Source: Lineus longissimus (lineage: Eukaryota > Nemertea > Pilidiophora > Heteronemertea > Lineidae). Taken from it: a DNA stretch of 64,000 nt. The notes beneath the pieces are model-generated. The model saw only the letters and a list, made by a program, of their open reading frames with translations, made no database searches and was not told where the DNA came from. Every line of letters starts with the position of its first letter. Position 1 is the first letter of the stretch. Positions 34,201 through 44,716 of this stretch are shown here, piece by piece. The DNA lies in the NCBI RefSeq assembly GCF_910592395.1, contig NC_088315.1:15113808-15177807 (forward strand), written 5' to 3'. A program made the position numbers and the translations under genes.

Positions 34201-34858
34201 TTTTCGAAGTGACGCTCAGTTTTCGGTTTCTGTTCGCTGACCAATTCCAGGAACAAAAAATACCTTCATTCCACAATCGGGAGACCGACAATCTTGCCAG
34301 TGCTTATTGCGGTATCCATTCCACATAATATGAAAGAATGTAAGGGATACAATGCTTATCAATTTTGATTTCATCCTGCAAAGTCGCCTTCCTGGATGTT
34401 GAGTGGTATTGAGGGATGTTATTGCCAAAATGTAGAAATGATAGTAAACTATACCCGATACAACGCATAACCTTTCGTGAAGGAAATTGGCATTGGCGCG
34501 ACAGGAATTTATTTATTAAACTTCGTTCACAACTTCCTAATATATTTTCATCAGGTTCAATGTGTTTTCCTTCTACCCAATGTGGTCAACATTGCCTTAA
34601 ACTGATCTTCCATGATCAATTATTTCGCGGGTGTTTTTTAATCTTGATGGCTGCTCAATTTTCGTATTCACTTTGGTACATGTTCCATTTTCTATTCCAG
34701 CTGCCCTTCCTCGCAAATATCTTCTTCTGATCAGCATTGGCGGAGGAGCCATGATTCTCGTGATAGCTGTTGCCGCTGCAATTTTAGTCACGATGCGATC
34801 ACGCAGGCGGAGAGCCCCAAGGAATGCAGTATCAGTCCAGTGCCAGGAAACCATGTAA
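25183..34858 (+). CDS. Secreted/membrane Cys-rich ZP-domain protein, 714 aa, 12 coding exons
   Basis: Exons: 25183-25249 (exon begins 25179), 25675-25815, 26354-26509, 26883-27185, 28414-28575, 29574-29741, 30239-30474, 31780-31922, 32086-32328, 32542-32713, 33802-33997 and 34701-34858. They join to 2,145 nt with every phase in register, giving 714 residues and TAA. Order: signal peptide (about 1-19); three EB/EGF-like Cys modules, an EGF-like one and two copies of a short Cys module (about 23-332); ZP domain (about 335-600); RRKR furin site (606-609); transmembrane helix (about 670-694); a short basic tail. ZP proteins polymerise into extracellular matrices after furin cleavage frees them from the membrane anchor, so an apical or egg/larval coat role is likely. 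The paralogue cannot be named. All lesion checks are clean, so it looks functional. Confidence 0.92.
25675..29741 (+). CDS. ZP gene exons: extracellular Cys-rich module array
   Basis: Five symmetric phase 1-1 exons, as expected for shuffled extracellular modules. Exons 25675-25815, 26354-26509 and the first half of 26883-27185 encode EB-like modules (CSTNAFC, CAGKTDAAAFC and CDSSAGGDAFC starts, then CxC). Exon 28414-28575 is EGF-like (CQCDPGYHAI). The second half of 26883-27185 and exon 29574-29741 share a distinct module: CATCRQTGGHCYDIEDDD and CMWCQSRGGICYDIDDDG, each followed by GCVCP or GCMCP. The first module exon ends at a GC donor (CAAG/GCAAGT). Confidence 0.85.
27619..27744 (+). repeat. 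Dispersed repeat (ATTGAATGCGG family), copy 1
   Basis: Shares AATGCGGTTTTCAGCAGA, ATGGTATATTT and CTTCATTATGTAAC with copies at 28026, 35741 and 41945. With the inverted copy at 28026 it may bound a roughly 510-bp element in a ZP-gene intron. Confidence 0.65.
28026..28127 (-). repeat. Dispersed repeat (ATTGAATGCGG family), copy 2, inverted
   Basis: Reverse-complement member: TGTTACATAATGAAG, CCAAATACAACGGAT and TGACCAACTAAATATACC. Lies about 280 bases after copy 1 in the opposite orientation. Confidence 0.65.
30239..32713 (+). CDS. ZP gene exons: zona pellucida domain
   Basis: Four exons (30239-30474, 31780-31922, 32086-32328, 32542-32713). The ZP-N-like half starts VTVSCTASRMDICY and includes YVYIERHLGEDPCRFEYDG. 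The ZP-C half shows VCIASN, LLLYEGGCPVVDSYLN (the conserved Gly-Cys-Pro) and FVFFHCAVEVCRNDEDCDP (the terminal HC-x-VxVC of ZP domains). Paired Cys and order fit the family well. Confidence 0.85.
33802..34858 (+). CDS. ZP gene exons: furin site, membrane helix, cytoplasmic tail
   Basis: Exon 33802-33997 starts VDCSGGVERRKRAIAS; RRKR is a furin consensus at the usual position after a ZP domain. A spacer follows that may carry the external hydrophobic patch (LYTGPVQIIA). Exon 34701-34858 encodes a stretch of about 25 apolar residues (LLLISIGGGAMILVIAVAAA) and a basic stop-transfer RSRRRR, ending in TAA at 34858. Confidence 0.9.
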
Positions 34859-35384
34859 AGTTCGTTCTTGCTCTTGACATTTCTAGTTCAAAGTCGACGC
34901 CTACCGCATTGCAATATGACTGCGTAGAATGCCCCATCCTTTGAAAAAAATCGTGTCGTCAATTTTTTTTGGTCTGGGCTTATGCAAGGCAAGAAAATTC
35001 AGATATCTCTAATCTAAGATCGAGGACGATGTTTACTTAAAGATTTATAATTTTGTTAAAAGGTTGTTTGCTCGGATTCACCATGTTATAAAACTACCCA
35101 TCTAACATGTTTTTAATGACGTTGACAGTTAAGTTTACACTTGTGTACCGTTGATATGTGTAATTACATGTTAAAAGTTGTGTTTAGTTTAGTTCTGTTA
35201 ATGGTTCTGTGACTTGTCAATTGGGCCAAAAAAACAATTGATCCCGCCACAGTTCAGATTCGCATTTAGTTCTGTTAATTTGTAATGTGTTGTATGTGTG
35301 TTATACCGATTTCATGTATTTTTAACGGTTTTTGAACACTTCTGATTATTCCGGTGTTTTACGACACTTAATCTTTGCTGGTTA

Positions 35385-35390
35385 AATAAA
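35385..35390 (+). terminator. Polyadenylation signal of the ZP gene
   Basis: AATAAA about 530 bases after the stop codon; T-rich sequence lies upstream and a GT-containing stretch follows. The 3' UTR is therefore about 34859-35410. Confidence 0.6.
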
Positions 35391-35740
35391 AGCTACGAAA
35401 CCGATCATCGTATTCGGATTTTTGTATGTCTAGTTTACTGCTGGATACGGATACAATGCTTGTGATTACTAGTTCCGAATCTACAATTCGGAGAACAATT
35501 GCAACCAAATCGAAAGTGACGAGCGGAGCAGCGGCAGAACATAGACAACGGAAAACCACTATTTTTCCCAGCCTTGCATGTGCGGACTTGGGTAGAAATC
35601 CATTTCGAACAGTCGTGCCAGAGAGAACAGTCGTGCCAGAGAAAAAAATAATCTACAAATATTTAGGCAATCCGACGAAGGGCTGATGCCTCGACAAAAT
35701 CTAGGACTTGAAATTTTCAAGGGCGTCGATTAGAGTTGAA

Positions 35741-35850
35741 AAGGATAATTGATTGCGGTTTTCAGCAGAGAATGGTATATCTAGTTGGTCGTATATCATT
35801 TGTACTTAGGCCCAGCTCATCCGGACTCTTCATTATGTAACAAGCAATTC
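35741..35850 (+). repeat. Dispersed repeat (ATTGAATGCGG family), copy 3
   Basis: AAGGATAATTGATTGCGG to CTTCATTATGTAACA, in the intergenic region after the ZP gene. Confidence 0.65.
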
Positions 35851-36532
35851 ATTGATTAAAGTTTAATCGATATTCACAAGATATTCACAATGTATTCACA
35901 ATGTAAGGTAACATGTGGTAGCCCCTTTTCACCGATAACTTTGTTTCCGCAAGAAATTTCCAGGCAGATTCACTAAAAGCCGACCTGCATCTTGTAGTGG
36001 CACCTCTGTAAAGCCCGCAGCACACTAGCCGCCAACTTTGGCGACAAGAAGCGTTAAGCTGACGCCTCGACGCCAAAGTTGGCGGCCAGTGGATCTCGGT
36101 CAGCGCACACCTGCCCAGAATCGGCGTCCAGTACCGTCTTTTCCGCCACTTTAGGCTGCCATTTTGAAATCATGTGAATCGAGACGCAAGCTGATCGGCC
36201 ATATCCTCGCCGCTGACGCCAAGTCGGGCGGCCATCCGTAGCACACCTGGGCCCAGTTCCTGAAATGGCGTTAGGCCAGCGCTAAGCCTTAGCGTGGCGC
36301 TATGTCCTATCTGGCGCCACGCTACGACTAGCGTGGCGCCAGATGGGTTCCAAAGCCTAGCGCTGGTGCTATCTTGTGACGAATCGACGCTAAAGTTATC
36401 AGCCCAAGGACCCTCCTCTAAGTTCTGCTAGTGAGCGCTAACTTCCACAGATTTCCAAAATGGCCTCTCCCCTGTGACTCCAGTCTTAATGGCCATTCGC
36501 TATTCGCTTCCTGCAGCTAGTAGGCGATTCTT

Positions 36533-37564
36533 TTGGGGTGTCAAAGTCGAGAGCTTCAAGGACTGTTTGGTGTTACAAATGCTCTAAACAAGCTTAAGGA
36601 ACAGTTTATTCGTTGGCCCACAGACGCAGAAGCAGCCGTGATGCTTCTTTCTACCAAAAGGCTAGATTTCCAAGAGTCATTGGTACAATCGATGGCACCC
36701 ACGTTGAAATACAATTGCCAGACATACATCCAGGTGATGGCCATGACTATGAAGCAGCCTATGTGAACAGGAACCACTACCACTCCATTAATTGTCACTT
36801 CATCGGTGACCACTTGGGTAAGTTCATAGGCCTTGCATAGGCCTAAATGTTTTACCATGTAGATTTTATATAAAGCTATCACTAAAACCCATTCTTACCA
36901 ATCCATATGATGTAGGTTTGCCAAAATTAACAAAAACATTGGATGCAAATGCTCAAATTTTGACATGACCGGCCATGTTGTGTGTTTACATTGTTAAAAG
37001 TACATTCTGCAGCAAGGCCAATCAATTTCTCGAGTCTGGTTGTGCGAGACTATCTCCTATAACAACATCAAGCATATGGGGCTAGGGGGCAGCTCAAAGA
37101 TCACAATTGAAGCTGAGGAAAATAAAAATGAATATTTTTTTTCTAAGTTTACCAATGTTGTGGCTAGATGGCCTGGCAGCACCCATGACGCATTCATATT
37201 CAGGACATCACAGATCTGCAGATACATGGAAACCTACAATGCACTGGGACAGAATGGAGTACTTTTGGGAGACAGTGGGTATGCATGCCGACCATTCTTG
37301 ATGACTCCTTACTTGCATCCTGCAAATCAACATCAGACAAGATACAACCGGGCCAACAAACGGACAAGAGTGAAGGTTGAGCATTCATTCGGAGTTTTAA
37401 AGCGAAGGTTTCATGTTCTTCATGCAGAAGTGCGAATGCAGCCAGATGGAGTGTGCAGGATTATCACTGCCTGCGCCATCCTAAACAACATTGCCATTGA
37501 CAGGAATGAAAGGTTGCCACCAGCAGATCGATTCCCTCGCATTGAAATGGATGATGAACCCTAA
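36533..37564 (+). pseudogene. Harbinger DDE transposase (HARBI1-like), disrupted
   Basis: Pieces: VTNALNKLKEQFIRWPTDAE, then in another frame ARFPRVIGTIDGTHVEI (first catalytic Asp), YVNRNHYHSINCHFIGDH, and after a likely intron FTNVVARWPGSTHDAFIF (second Asp), LGDSGYACRPFLMTPYL and KVEHSFGVLKRRFHVLH (third acidic residue). These match DDE_Tnp_4 transposases. A one-base frameshift lies near 36645. The donor at about 36820 does not join the second part in frame without another acceptor. The N-terminal helix-turn-helix part is not evident. AATAAA at 37695 is its likely polyA signal. Confidence 0.85.
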
Positions 37565-37718
37565 GATGGACCAGAGGATGGGCGCCTGGCAAGAGACCAC
37601 TTGGCCAATACCTTCTTCTAGGCTGCAAGAGACAATAAGGAAACATGTAGACAATGTTTACAATCATAACCTGTTTAATTCCTGCTAACTTGCTAATAAA
37701 ACACATAGTACATTGTCC

Positions 37719-39938
37719 TCATTGCTCATTGGTCCGCGTACAAATTGACTCCAGAAGCTTGTCAATTTCACTTTGTGGCCGGCATGTCACACCTGTCTCA
37801 ATAGATTGCTGCAATATTTGGATTTCAAGTATCAGCTTCTTCTTCTGGAGGGCCTCCAACTCCTCACATGGCGAGTTTTCTCACTTTGGCCGCTGCCATC
37901 TCATCCTTCAGTCTCTCCCCTTTCATCCTTTCATTCTCCAGGGTCGTCTGCAGGACATCAATGTGTAAAGAAAGAACATCAGCATAGCTCTTCTTCTTTG
38001 GAGTGGCGGTCCCATTTTCTGAAAGAAGGATTTAAATCCTGCAAATGCCTGATCAAAATAAGTGAGGGGACTATCTCAACATAGTTTAGTTTACACTAAA
38101 GGCTGCAAGGTGGGCCCTTATGGTTTTAACTTCAAAAACTAAGTTACTTTGGATCCAAAAACCTAGTTCCTATATAGAGCAAAAACCACGATTCTTGAAT
38201 TAATGAACAAATGGCTTAGGCCCTATTAGCCCGCAGACTTCATTGCATTGCAAATGAGTCCGTGGAGAGGGAGTGCGTGTGTGTGCATGGGGGGGGGGGG
38301 GGGGGGGGGACGTGTAACTTACTTTCTTTTGTGACAGTCTCCTTTTCTTTCTTTGATGCACTTCTTGCTTGACCTCAAAAACAATGTTTATGCACATATA
38401 TACTTGATGTCTAGTATTGATGAATTGGCCACTCATGTACTGGGTAAATGAAATGGCTCTAAAATCTAAGCCGCTTTAGGCTTCTTGGCTCAAAATACTT
38501 TTGAGATGGTCCCTTATGACATTTATAACTTGTAGTAAGATAAAACCGATTGCTTGCTTACCTGTGATTTCATCCAGTGGTCTAATATTAGCGTGAAAAA
38601 GGGACAGAGATCCTTGCCCATAGTCACTGTCGATGGTGTCAACTGGAAAGAAAAGTTTACATAAAATAGTCATGATGATGGCAGCTAGATGGCAGAAGGT
38701 AGGCCTACTGACTTATAAACATACACATGTATTTTGAAAGCAAATAACTGTGATAGATCTGTGATGGATTACATTAAAGTATTTATGTTTTAACTCGAAA
38801 TACATGCAGTTATTATTATTTATTATCCCCTTGGCTAAAAGTCATTAGTTTCTCACAGGCACAGCATGCAGCCTTACCTTTGGCTTTGCCATATGAACTT
38901 GGAAATAGTTCAAGGTTGCATTCTGGTTTCTCAAGGGCCAATTCAGATGTTATACCAGTACTAGTACTTGGTTTAGGGGAATGGGCCACCTCTCTTCTGT
39001 CTGGAAAAATAATAATGTAATTAGCATTGGGAGATTAACATTGAGATGGCCCCTCGCAATGGATCGGTTACTTGAGTCTTTTCAAGTAAAGTTTATTCTT
39101 CAACGACAGTAACAACGCAAAAACGCAAAAAAATACTATTTCTGTGATATTGCTGTGATTAAAGTGCTCATTTCAGAATAATCTGAAAAAGACACCCATA
39201 ATCAAGGATACATTTAGGTTTTTGAAATAACCAAGATTCGAATAAGGTAACACACCTGGGGTTTCTTTGATGTTGTTGAGCATGCAGCACTGTTTTAAAA
39301 CTAGTTGTTTCTTATGATTATTTGCAAAATGTGTGCGAGCTAGGCGCACATATAAAACATGGAATCTGGCTCGCTGTGCCTACTATAACTATGATATGCT
39401 AGCCTTAATTCAACATGCAAACAAAATTATAAGTAGAAATTGTCTGTAGGCCAAGCCAATTGATTGTTGTGGCTGCTTAGAAATGGAATCTGAGAATGAC
39501 AAACTTACCCTGTCTTTTTGCTGGGGGTGCTGGCATGGCACTTTCAGTGCCTCCAGTTATTCCTTGAAAACTCGGATCATCTTTAAAAGCCTCTGCTATT
39601 CGCTCTTTAATTGGGTCGATCTTTAATGCAGGGCCCCCTCCAGTGCCTCATGCATGCTTCTTTCTCTCATAATTATAGGTCTTCGCCTGAGAAACCATCT
39701 TGTTCCACTTTTCTCTTACTTTCTCCCAGCTTCTCTGGGCCACTCCAAGAGAGCTGATGACATTTGCTATGGCTTCCCGTCGTGAAACCTTAATCTCATG
39801 TGTGATGAGTGGCCCAAACTTGGCCCTGAGGCTTGAAAGTTCTTCTATTGCGTATTGGGTCAGTGTGACCATCTCAGCTTGACTAAAATTTGGCAATCTA
39901 ACTTTTTTGGTATCATTTTTTGCCTCCATGGCTGCCAT
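37719..39938 (-). pseudogene. Harbinger Myb/SANT-like companion protein, disrupted
   Basis: Minus-strand exons 39509-39938, 38878-39000, 38562-38642, 38323-38367 and one ending at 38018. All internal introns are phase 1 and in register. The N terminus (VRLPNFSQAEMVTLTQYAIE to WEKVREKWNKMVSQAKTY) is a three-helix Myb/SANT-like domain that helps the transposase bind DNA and enter the nucleus. A TGA sits where a CGA (Arg) is expected after the domain (about 39648), typical of a CpG transition. A one-base insertion near 37866 cuts off a C-terminal coiled coil (EELEALQKKKLILEIQILQQ) that runs to 37719. So this copy is damaged. Confidence 0.8.
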
Positions 39939-41696
39939 CTTGAATTTACAAAGATGGGGACCCTACCTCCTGTCACATGATCAAAATCCCTAGCAACGAG
40001 CGCCAAGTCCTGCTAGGCCCAGCGCTACCTAACGCTGGGCCTAACGCTGATGCTGGAACCATTATCTAGCGCCACGCCAGCTATCACTGGCTAGCGTGGT
40101 GCTAGGGGTAGCGCCACGCTTAGTCGAGCGCTATTTCAGGAACTGGGCCCTGGCTTCTTCTTGCATTCAAACGCGGCGACACGCGTCAAAAATCAAACAT
40201 GTTAGATATTTGGCGTTTAGTTGCGGCAAGTGGCGGCAAGTGGCGTTCGCCGACGCCGTTGGTAGCAGATTAGGGATTTGTCAGGCGTTCAGGACTCTTG
40301 CGGCAAAAAAACGCCAGTGAACTCCGAAGTTGGCGGCTGGTGTGCTGCGGGCTTTACAGACGGCTTGAAATTCTATTCATACTTCGAGATCTTGTTTGGG
40401 TTATTGAGAATATTTAGCATTGGTTTTATCTATTTATTTATCAACTTGGATTGGGATATTTTATTGGTAAATTTTACAATATAGTTAGTAATTTCCCTGG
40501 GGAAGGATGGATATAATTTGCTCAAGCCGTCACACACTTGCTCTGGGTAACACATTGGTTTCGGCAGTATCTGCTGTTTTATATTTATGTAAGGGCCGTG
40601 TACTAAACTATAGGAAGCATTGGAGTTATCCGTGGATGATCCGAATCGAACGAATTCGGATCGTGACCGGGTTCAGTGCTTGGTGACACCTCTTCCAATT
40701 TTACAGTCTGCAATTTAGGGCACTTAAAGCTGAACTGCATGAACAAAAACAGAAGCGTCCATGTTTTTAAAAGAGAAATGCTAACGTCCGAAACACCCTT
40801 CAGAAGTCTGCCAGAAACATTATTAATAGCATACGGCGAACCAGTGGCGCTGTCGTCGGTCTATAGCAGAACACCGGAAGTGCTGGATCATGAGGGCTAT
40901 TAACAAATGCACGTAGCCCATGTCCAAACATGCGGGCGGCCTAGAATGTACATGCATGTACGTGCGTGTGTTCCGATAACCTGAAAAAACAAACGATACA
41001 AGTTGGAATTATAGAAATAGAAATAAAAAAACCCCATACCCTACCATGCCACATCAGCACATACACTTGTACCGCTATTTGCGGTGAAGACGTGGAAGAT
41101 AAATTGCTCGGCACCGGTTCCAACGCAATGGTCGTCCAAAAATAGATACGAAGCCTAGTCGGTGTTGCAAGAAAGGTTGATATTTGATATAAAAATGCAG
41201 GTTGTAGGTTAACTTACAGTTAATGGTTTAGGTAAAGGATTAATTTCCAACATGTAACCCCCAACCGCTGATACCAAACCGTTGCTGCAACATGCAAGAC
41301 GAATACAAAGGTTGCCTTTTCCAAAGTGATTTCCTTGTGTGATTGATTGCAGTAGTCATGAAACCGTCTTGACCCACTAAGGGTTATGGTTGACTACATC
41401 GCATGCGAATTCCCATCGGACATCTACACCAAGGCAGCAGAATCCTTCGTGTCGTATGGGCAAGTCACTGGCGACCCTTGATTGTACAAGACGGAAACGA
41501 ACACAATCATGGACACACTCGTGATTTAGTGCATTATCATAACAATATAACTGAATATAGCCTTGCAAGTGGAATGAAATTTGGCTTGTTGACCACAATA
41601 GGATGAATTTTGTGTCAATCTTACAGAGGAGAAGCAAAAATCCATGTGGTATATCATGTATCGTCATTACATGTACCTTTGATAAAAAAATGGCGC

Positions 41697-41928
41697 TGAT
41701 CGAGCCCTTAGTTACATGTAGGGAGATATAGCACTTTCTGTATTGTCGGTTTAAGCCACCTGGTGGCCAAAGTAGGAAATTTAGTCCAGGTGTCATTACA
41801 TAGGGTAACATACGTACTAAACATCAAGTCGATAGCTCCAGTAGTTATAAAACGTGCCTTGCTATAACGGACGACAACGACGACGGACGACGGACGCTGT
41901 GCCGTAATATAAACTCGCCTCTCCAAAA
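41697..41928 (-). repeat. AGCTCACC-type repeat fragment, copy d (inverted)
   Basis: Reverse-complement phrases of the family: ACGACGGACGACGGACG, AAAACGTGCCTTGCTATAA, GTGTCATTACATAGGGTA and CCACCTGGTGGCCAAA. Confidence 0.65.
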
Positions 41929-41944
41929 ACCAAATTATTTGGAT

Positions 41945-42064
41945 GTTTTTAAAATTGCATGTTACATAATGAAGAAACAGGATAAGCTGGTCCCCAAATA
42001 CAACGGATATATGACCAACTGAATATACCATTCCATGCTGAAAACTGCGTTCAATTATCTTACT
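41945..42064 (-). repeat. Dispersed repeat (ATTGAATGCGG family), copy 4, inverted
   Basis: Contains ATGTTACATAATGAAG, ATATGACCAACTGAATATAC and TTCAATTATCTTA; directly follows AGCTCACC repeat copy d. Confidence 0.65.
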
Positions 42065-42354
42065 TTATCTCTGTGATATTTTTTTTAAACGGTGGACATT
42101 TACTTTCTTGTAGGACTGTACCTGAAACTAAGTCGAGAGCTTTCAGGCCGTAGAAAATCATCTGGTGCGATCTGATGACGATGATCAGACACGAGTGCAG
42201 TTTATTTATCATATACCACAAATATTGCCATAATAGCAAGAAAATGAATATAAAAGGGCAAGTTTTGGCATTTTCGACGCGAATCCCTCATGACGTGAAA
42301 AAGTCGAAGAAGACGTAACGCTTGAGTTGACGACGTCACGATCTCATGACATCA

Positions 42355-42750
42355 GGGCCGTTTAGACGACAGGCGAAAAGACCGCATTCGGATCGAATCT
42401 GGATGAATCCGGATTAAAACCACCCAAGGCGATGATAGGGCCGTTTAGACGACGCGAAAAAATCCGGATGCGTCCCGAATCCGGATTAATTTTTCGTCGT
42501 GTAAACGCAAAAAGATCCGGATCAATGTGGTTGCATCCGGACTAAAAAGGTACCATCGCCTTGGGTGGTTTTAATCCGGATTCATCCAGATTCGATCCGA
42601 ATGCGGTCTTTTCGCCTGTCGTCTAAACGGCCCTGATACCTTTTTAGTCCGGATGCAACCACATTGATCCGGATCTTTTTGCGTTTACACGACGAAAAAT
42701 TAATCCGGATTCGGGACGCATCCGGATTTTTTCGCGTGTCTAAACGGCCC
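42355..42750. mobile_element. MITE (GGGCCGTTTAGACGAC ends), outer copy, interrupted
   Basis: Left half 42355-42437 and right half 42639-42750; about 195 bp when rejoined. Ends are GGGCCGTTTAGACGAC inverted, interior rich in ATCCGGAT motifs. Interrupted by a second copy at 42438-42633. Right-end fragments repeat twice more at 42751-42798. Confidence 0.8.
42438..42633. mobile_element. Same MITE, inner copy nested in reverse orientation, 196 bp
   Basis: A complete element of the same family, reverse complement to the outer copy, flanked by perfect TGATA at 42433-42437 and 42634-42638. The 5-bp target duplication and equal lengths (195 and 196 bp) prove the nesting. Confidence 0.85.
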
Positions 42751-42798
42751 TATCGCGTCGTCTTAACGGCCCTATTCGCGTCGTCTAAACGGCCCTAT

Positions 42799-44716
42799 TA
42801 GGGCGCGAAAAAATGTCGCGACTTCGCGGCTTGGCTGAATTCCAATGCAATAATCTAGAAAAACGTGGCCAATGAAAATGACGTAAAAGTCGACGGTCTT
42901 TCAACAGTAAGAGTCTGGATTGCACGAGAAATGATCTCGAGCATTCTCGTGCAATAAAATGGCTTACTGGACTTTGCGCAATATTTCGCCAAAAAACTAT
43001 TCTACGCAACGGTACCTAGGTGACTTTTCCTATTCATAATACACAGCCTGTCCATCCTAGATCGTGGTTACATGGGGAGTAATCGTTTAAAATTAGGCCA
43101 AACGCAAATACAGTTTACGCGGGTACCACTATGTTTACGATGCGAACAAGCCGTGTAAGTCATTATCCAGCATTTTTTCATTGAACATTTGCGGGTACAG
43201 CGTCACAGGGAGCAGCATTGAACGGTAAACACGTTCACATCATATTCAGACAACGGCTTGTAACGGCCATACAGGAAACGATTCGTATCAAAACCGACGA
43301 TCACAACTATTCGCTTGCTGAGAGTATACATTACGCGCATACATCACATTCAGACATTTGAGCTTCCAATAATTTTGTTAATTTACGTGAGTACATTTTC
43401 AACCCCGAAAAGTGTGATGAAGTTATGCTTTTATTTAGTAAAAATGGGTAGGTATGTCCAACAAGACATGTGTCTCAGCTGCCTGGGTGGGTGTGGGTCA
43501 TCACTCAAAAGTCGTTCTCTGCAATGCATGCAAGCACTGCGTGTGTGTTTGATTTGTGTACACAATGTACGTTACCCTCTCTACTTCAAATGAATGAACC
43601 TCATAAGGGTTTGATTAATTAATTGTTTGTCGTACCTTCTTCGATCGAAGGCTAGAGTACCGGGGTAAAACATAATGGTCGCTCCCCCATTTCGCTCGTT
43701 TCGTTTCGTTGCGCAAAGTCCAGTAAGCCCAATAAAATATTTTTATTGAACGTTTGTATTGCACGCTCAGGTTAGGCGATAAATGTTTAATGCATCTTTC
43801 GCACATTTCTCTCAAAATAAAGCCTGCAACTATTTTGTCTGCCGGATCACTTCACTTAGGGTAGGCCTATATGATAAATGGTTTAGTTCATGTTGTGTGT
43901 AGGCGTATCAAAAGGGATTTTGAACAACCCCATGTTTGATAAGTTAGCATAAAGACCGTGATACAGTCAACTTCGGCCAAGGTACTTAGTTCACCCCAGT
44001 CTCAACTTCACCACAGGCAGTCATGTTATCAATTAGGCAGTCAACAATCGGTCATGCTTATGAAAAACTAGGACACGGTGTCGGCAAGAAGAGATTGCTT
44101 TGATCTGACCAGACTGCTTTTTTTATATAAACAAAACATGACATTACTGAGTAATCTGGTGAGCATTCAGGACACGTGTGCTTTTAATTTGGTGCGGCTG
44201 CAGCATCTGTTACAGACTACAGGTAAACAGTAACTCCAAATGTCTAACCTATCATATAAGTTGATAGCGAGTGATAGATTGCAGTGAGAGAACGTATTTT
44301 TAGTTCAACCTTCTTGTTGCTAAGACATGTGCCTGTTGTTGAGAAAGCACAGTCTGCACGCCATTTCATAGAAGCCAGTCGCCATGTTTGGATGGCCTCT
44401 CTGCAGCCGCTTATGTCTTGCTTATGCAGCAGCCCTCGATGACAAAGAAGAGGCTAAAGGATACATTTATTTGTGTTTTATGGATACGGCAAACCGGTGG
44501 GTCTACAGTGTACAACTTTTGTTAGTAATCCTGAAGTTGCTGCCAGCTAACATGTAAGTTCAGACATAAAACCTTTTATTCTATGTATTAAACCCCTTGG
44601 AATTGATTTGAAATAGTGCACTTCCACCATAAATCTGAACATCAAAGATCGGCTTCGATCGAATTTAATGACTTGATGAATTATTTGGCCATCTAGCTCT
44701 CCCGCTTGGATCGAAA
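42799..44716. other. No gene recognised
   Basis: Short frames without domains; no TIR pairs or RNA genes seen. Confidence 0.45.

Larger units (their letters stand above)
36250..40149. mobile_element. Harbinger (PIF/ISL2EU-like) DNA transposon, 3.9 kb
   Basis: Ends GGCCCAGTTCCTGAAAT on both sides with a 3-bp target duplication CTG (36247-36249 and 40150-40152). Subterminal DNA is packed with GCGTGGCGC/GCGCCACGC palindromes, likely transposase or Myb binding sites. Inside are a transposase gene on the plus strand and a Myb/SANT-like gene on the minus strand, convergent. This two-gene layout is diagnostic of animal Harbingers. Confidence 0.9.
36006..40359. mobile_element. Outer TIR element interrupted by Harbinger
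   Basis: Left end CTGTAAAGCCCGCAGCACAC and right end its inverse, each continuing into GCCGCCAACT. Removing the 3.9-kb Harbinger and one CTG leaves an element of about 451 bp. Its ends resemble those of 11187-11463. Non-autonomous, superfamily unknown; it must be older than the Harbinger insertion. Confidence 0.65.

Noticed and set aside
36250-36470. Structured RNA from GCGTGGCGC/GCGCCACGC palindromes
   Set aside because: They occur symmetrically near both Harbinger ends, as expected of transposase-binding subterminal repeats.
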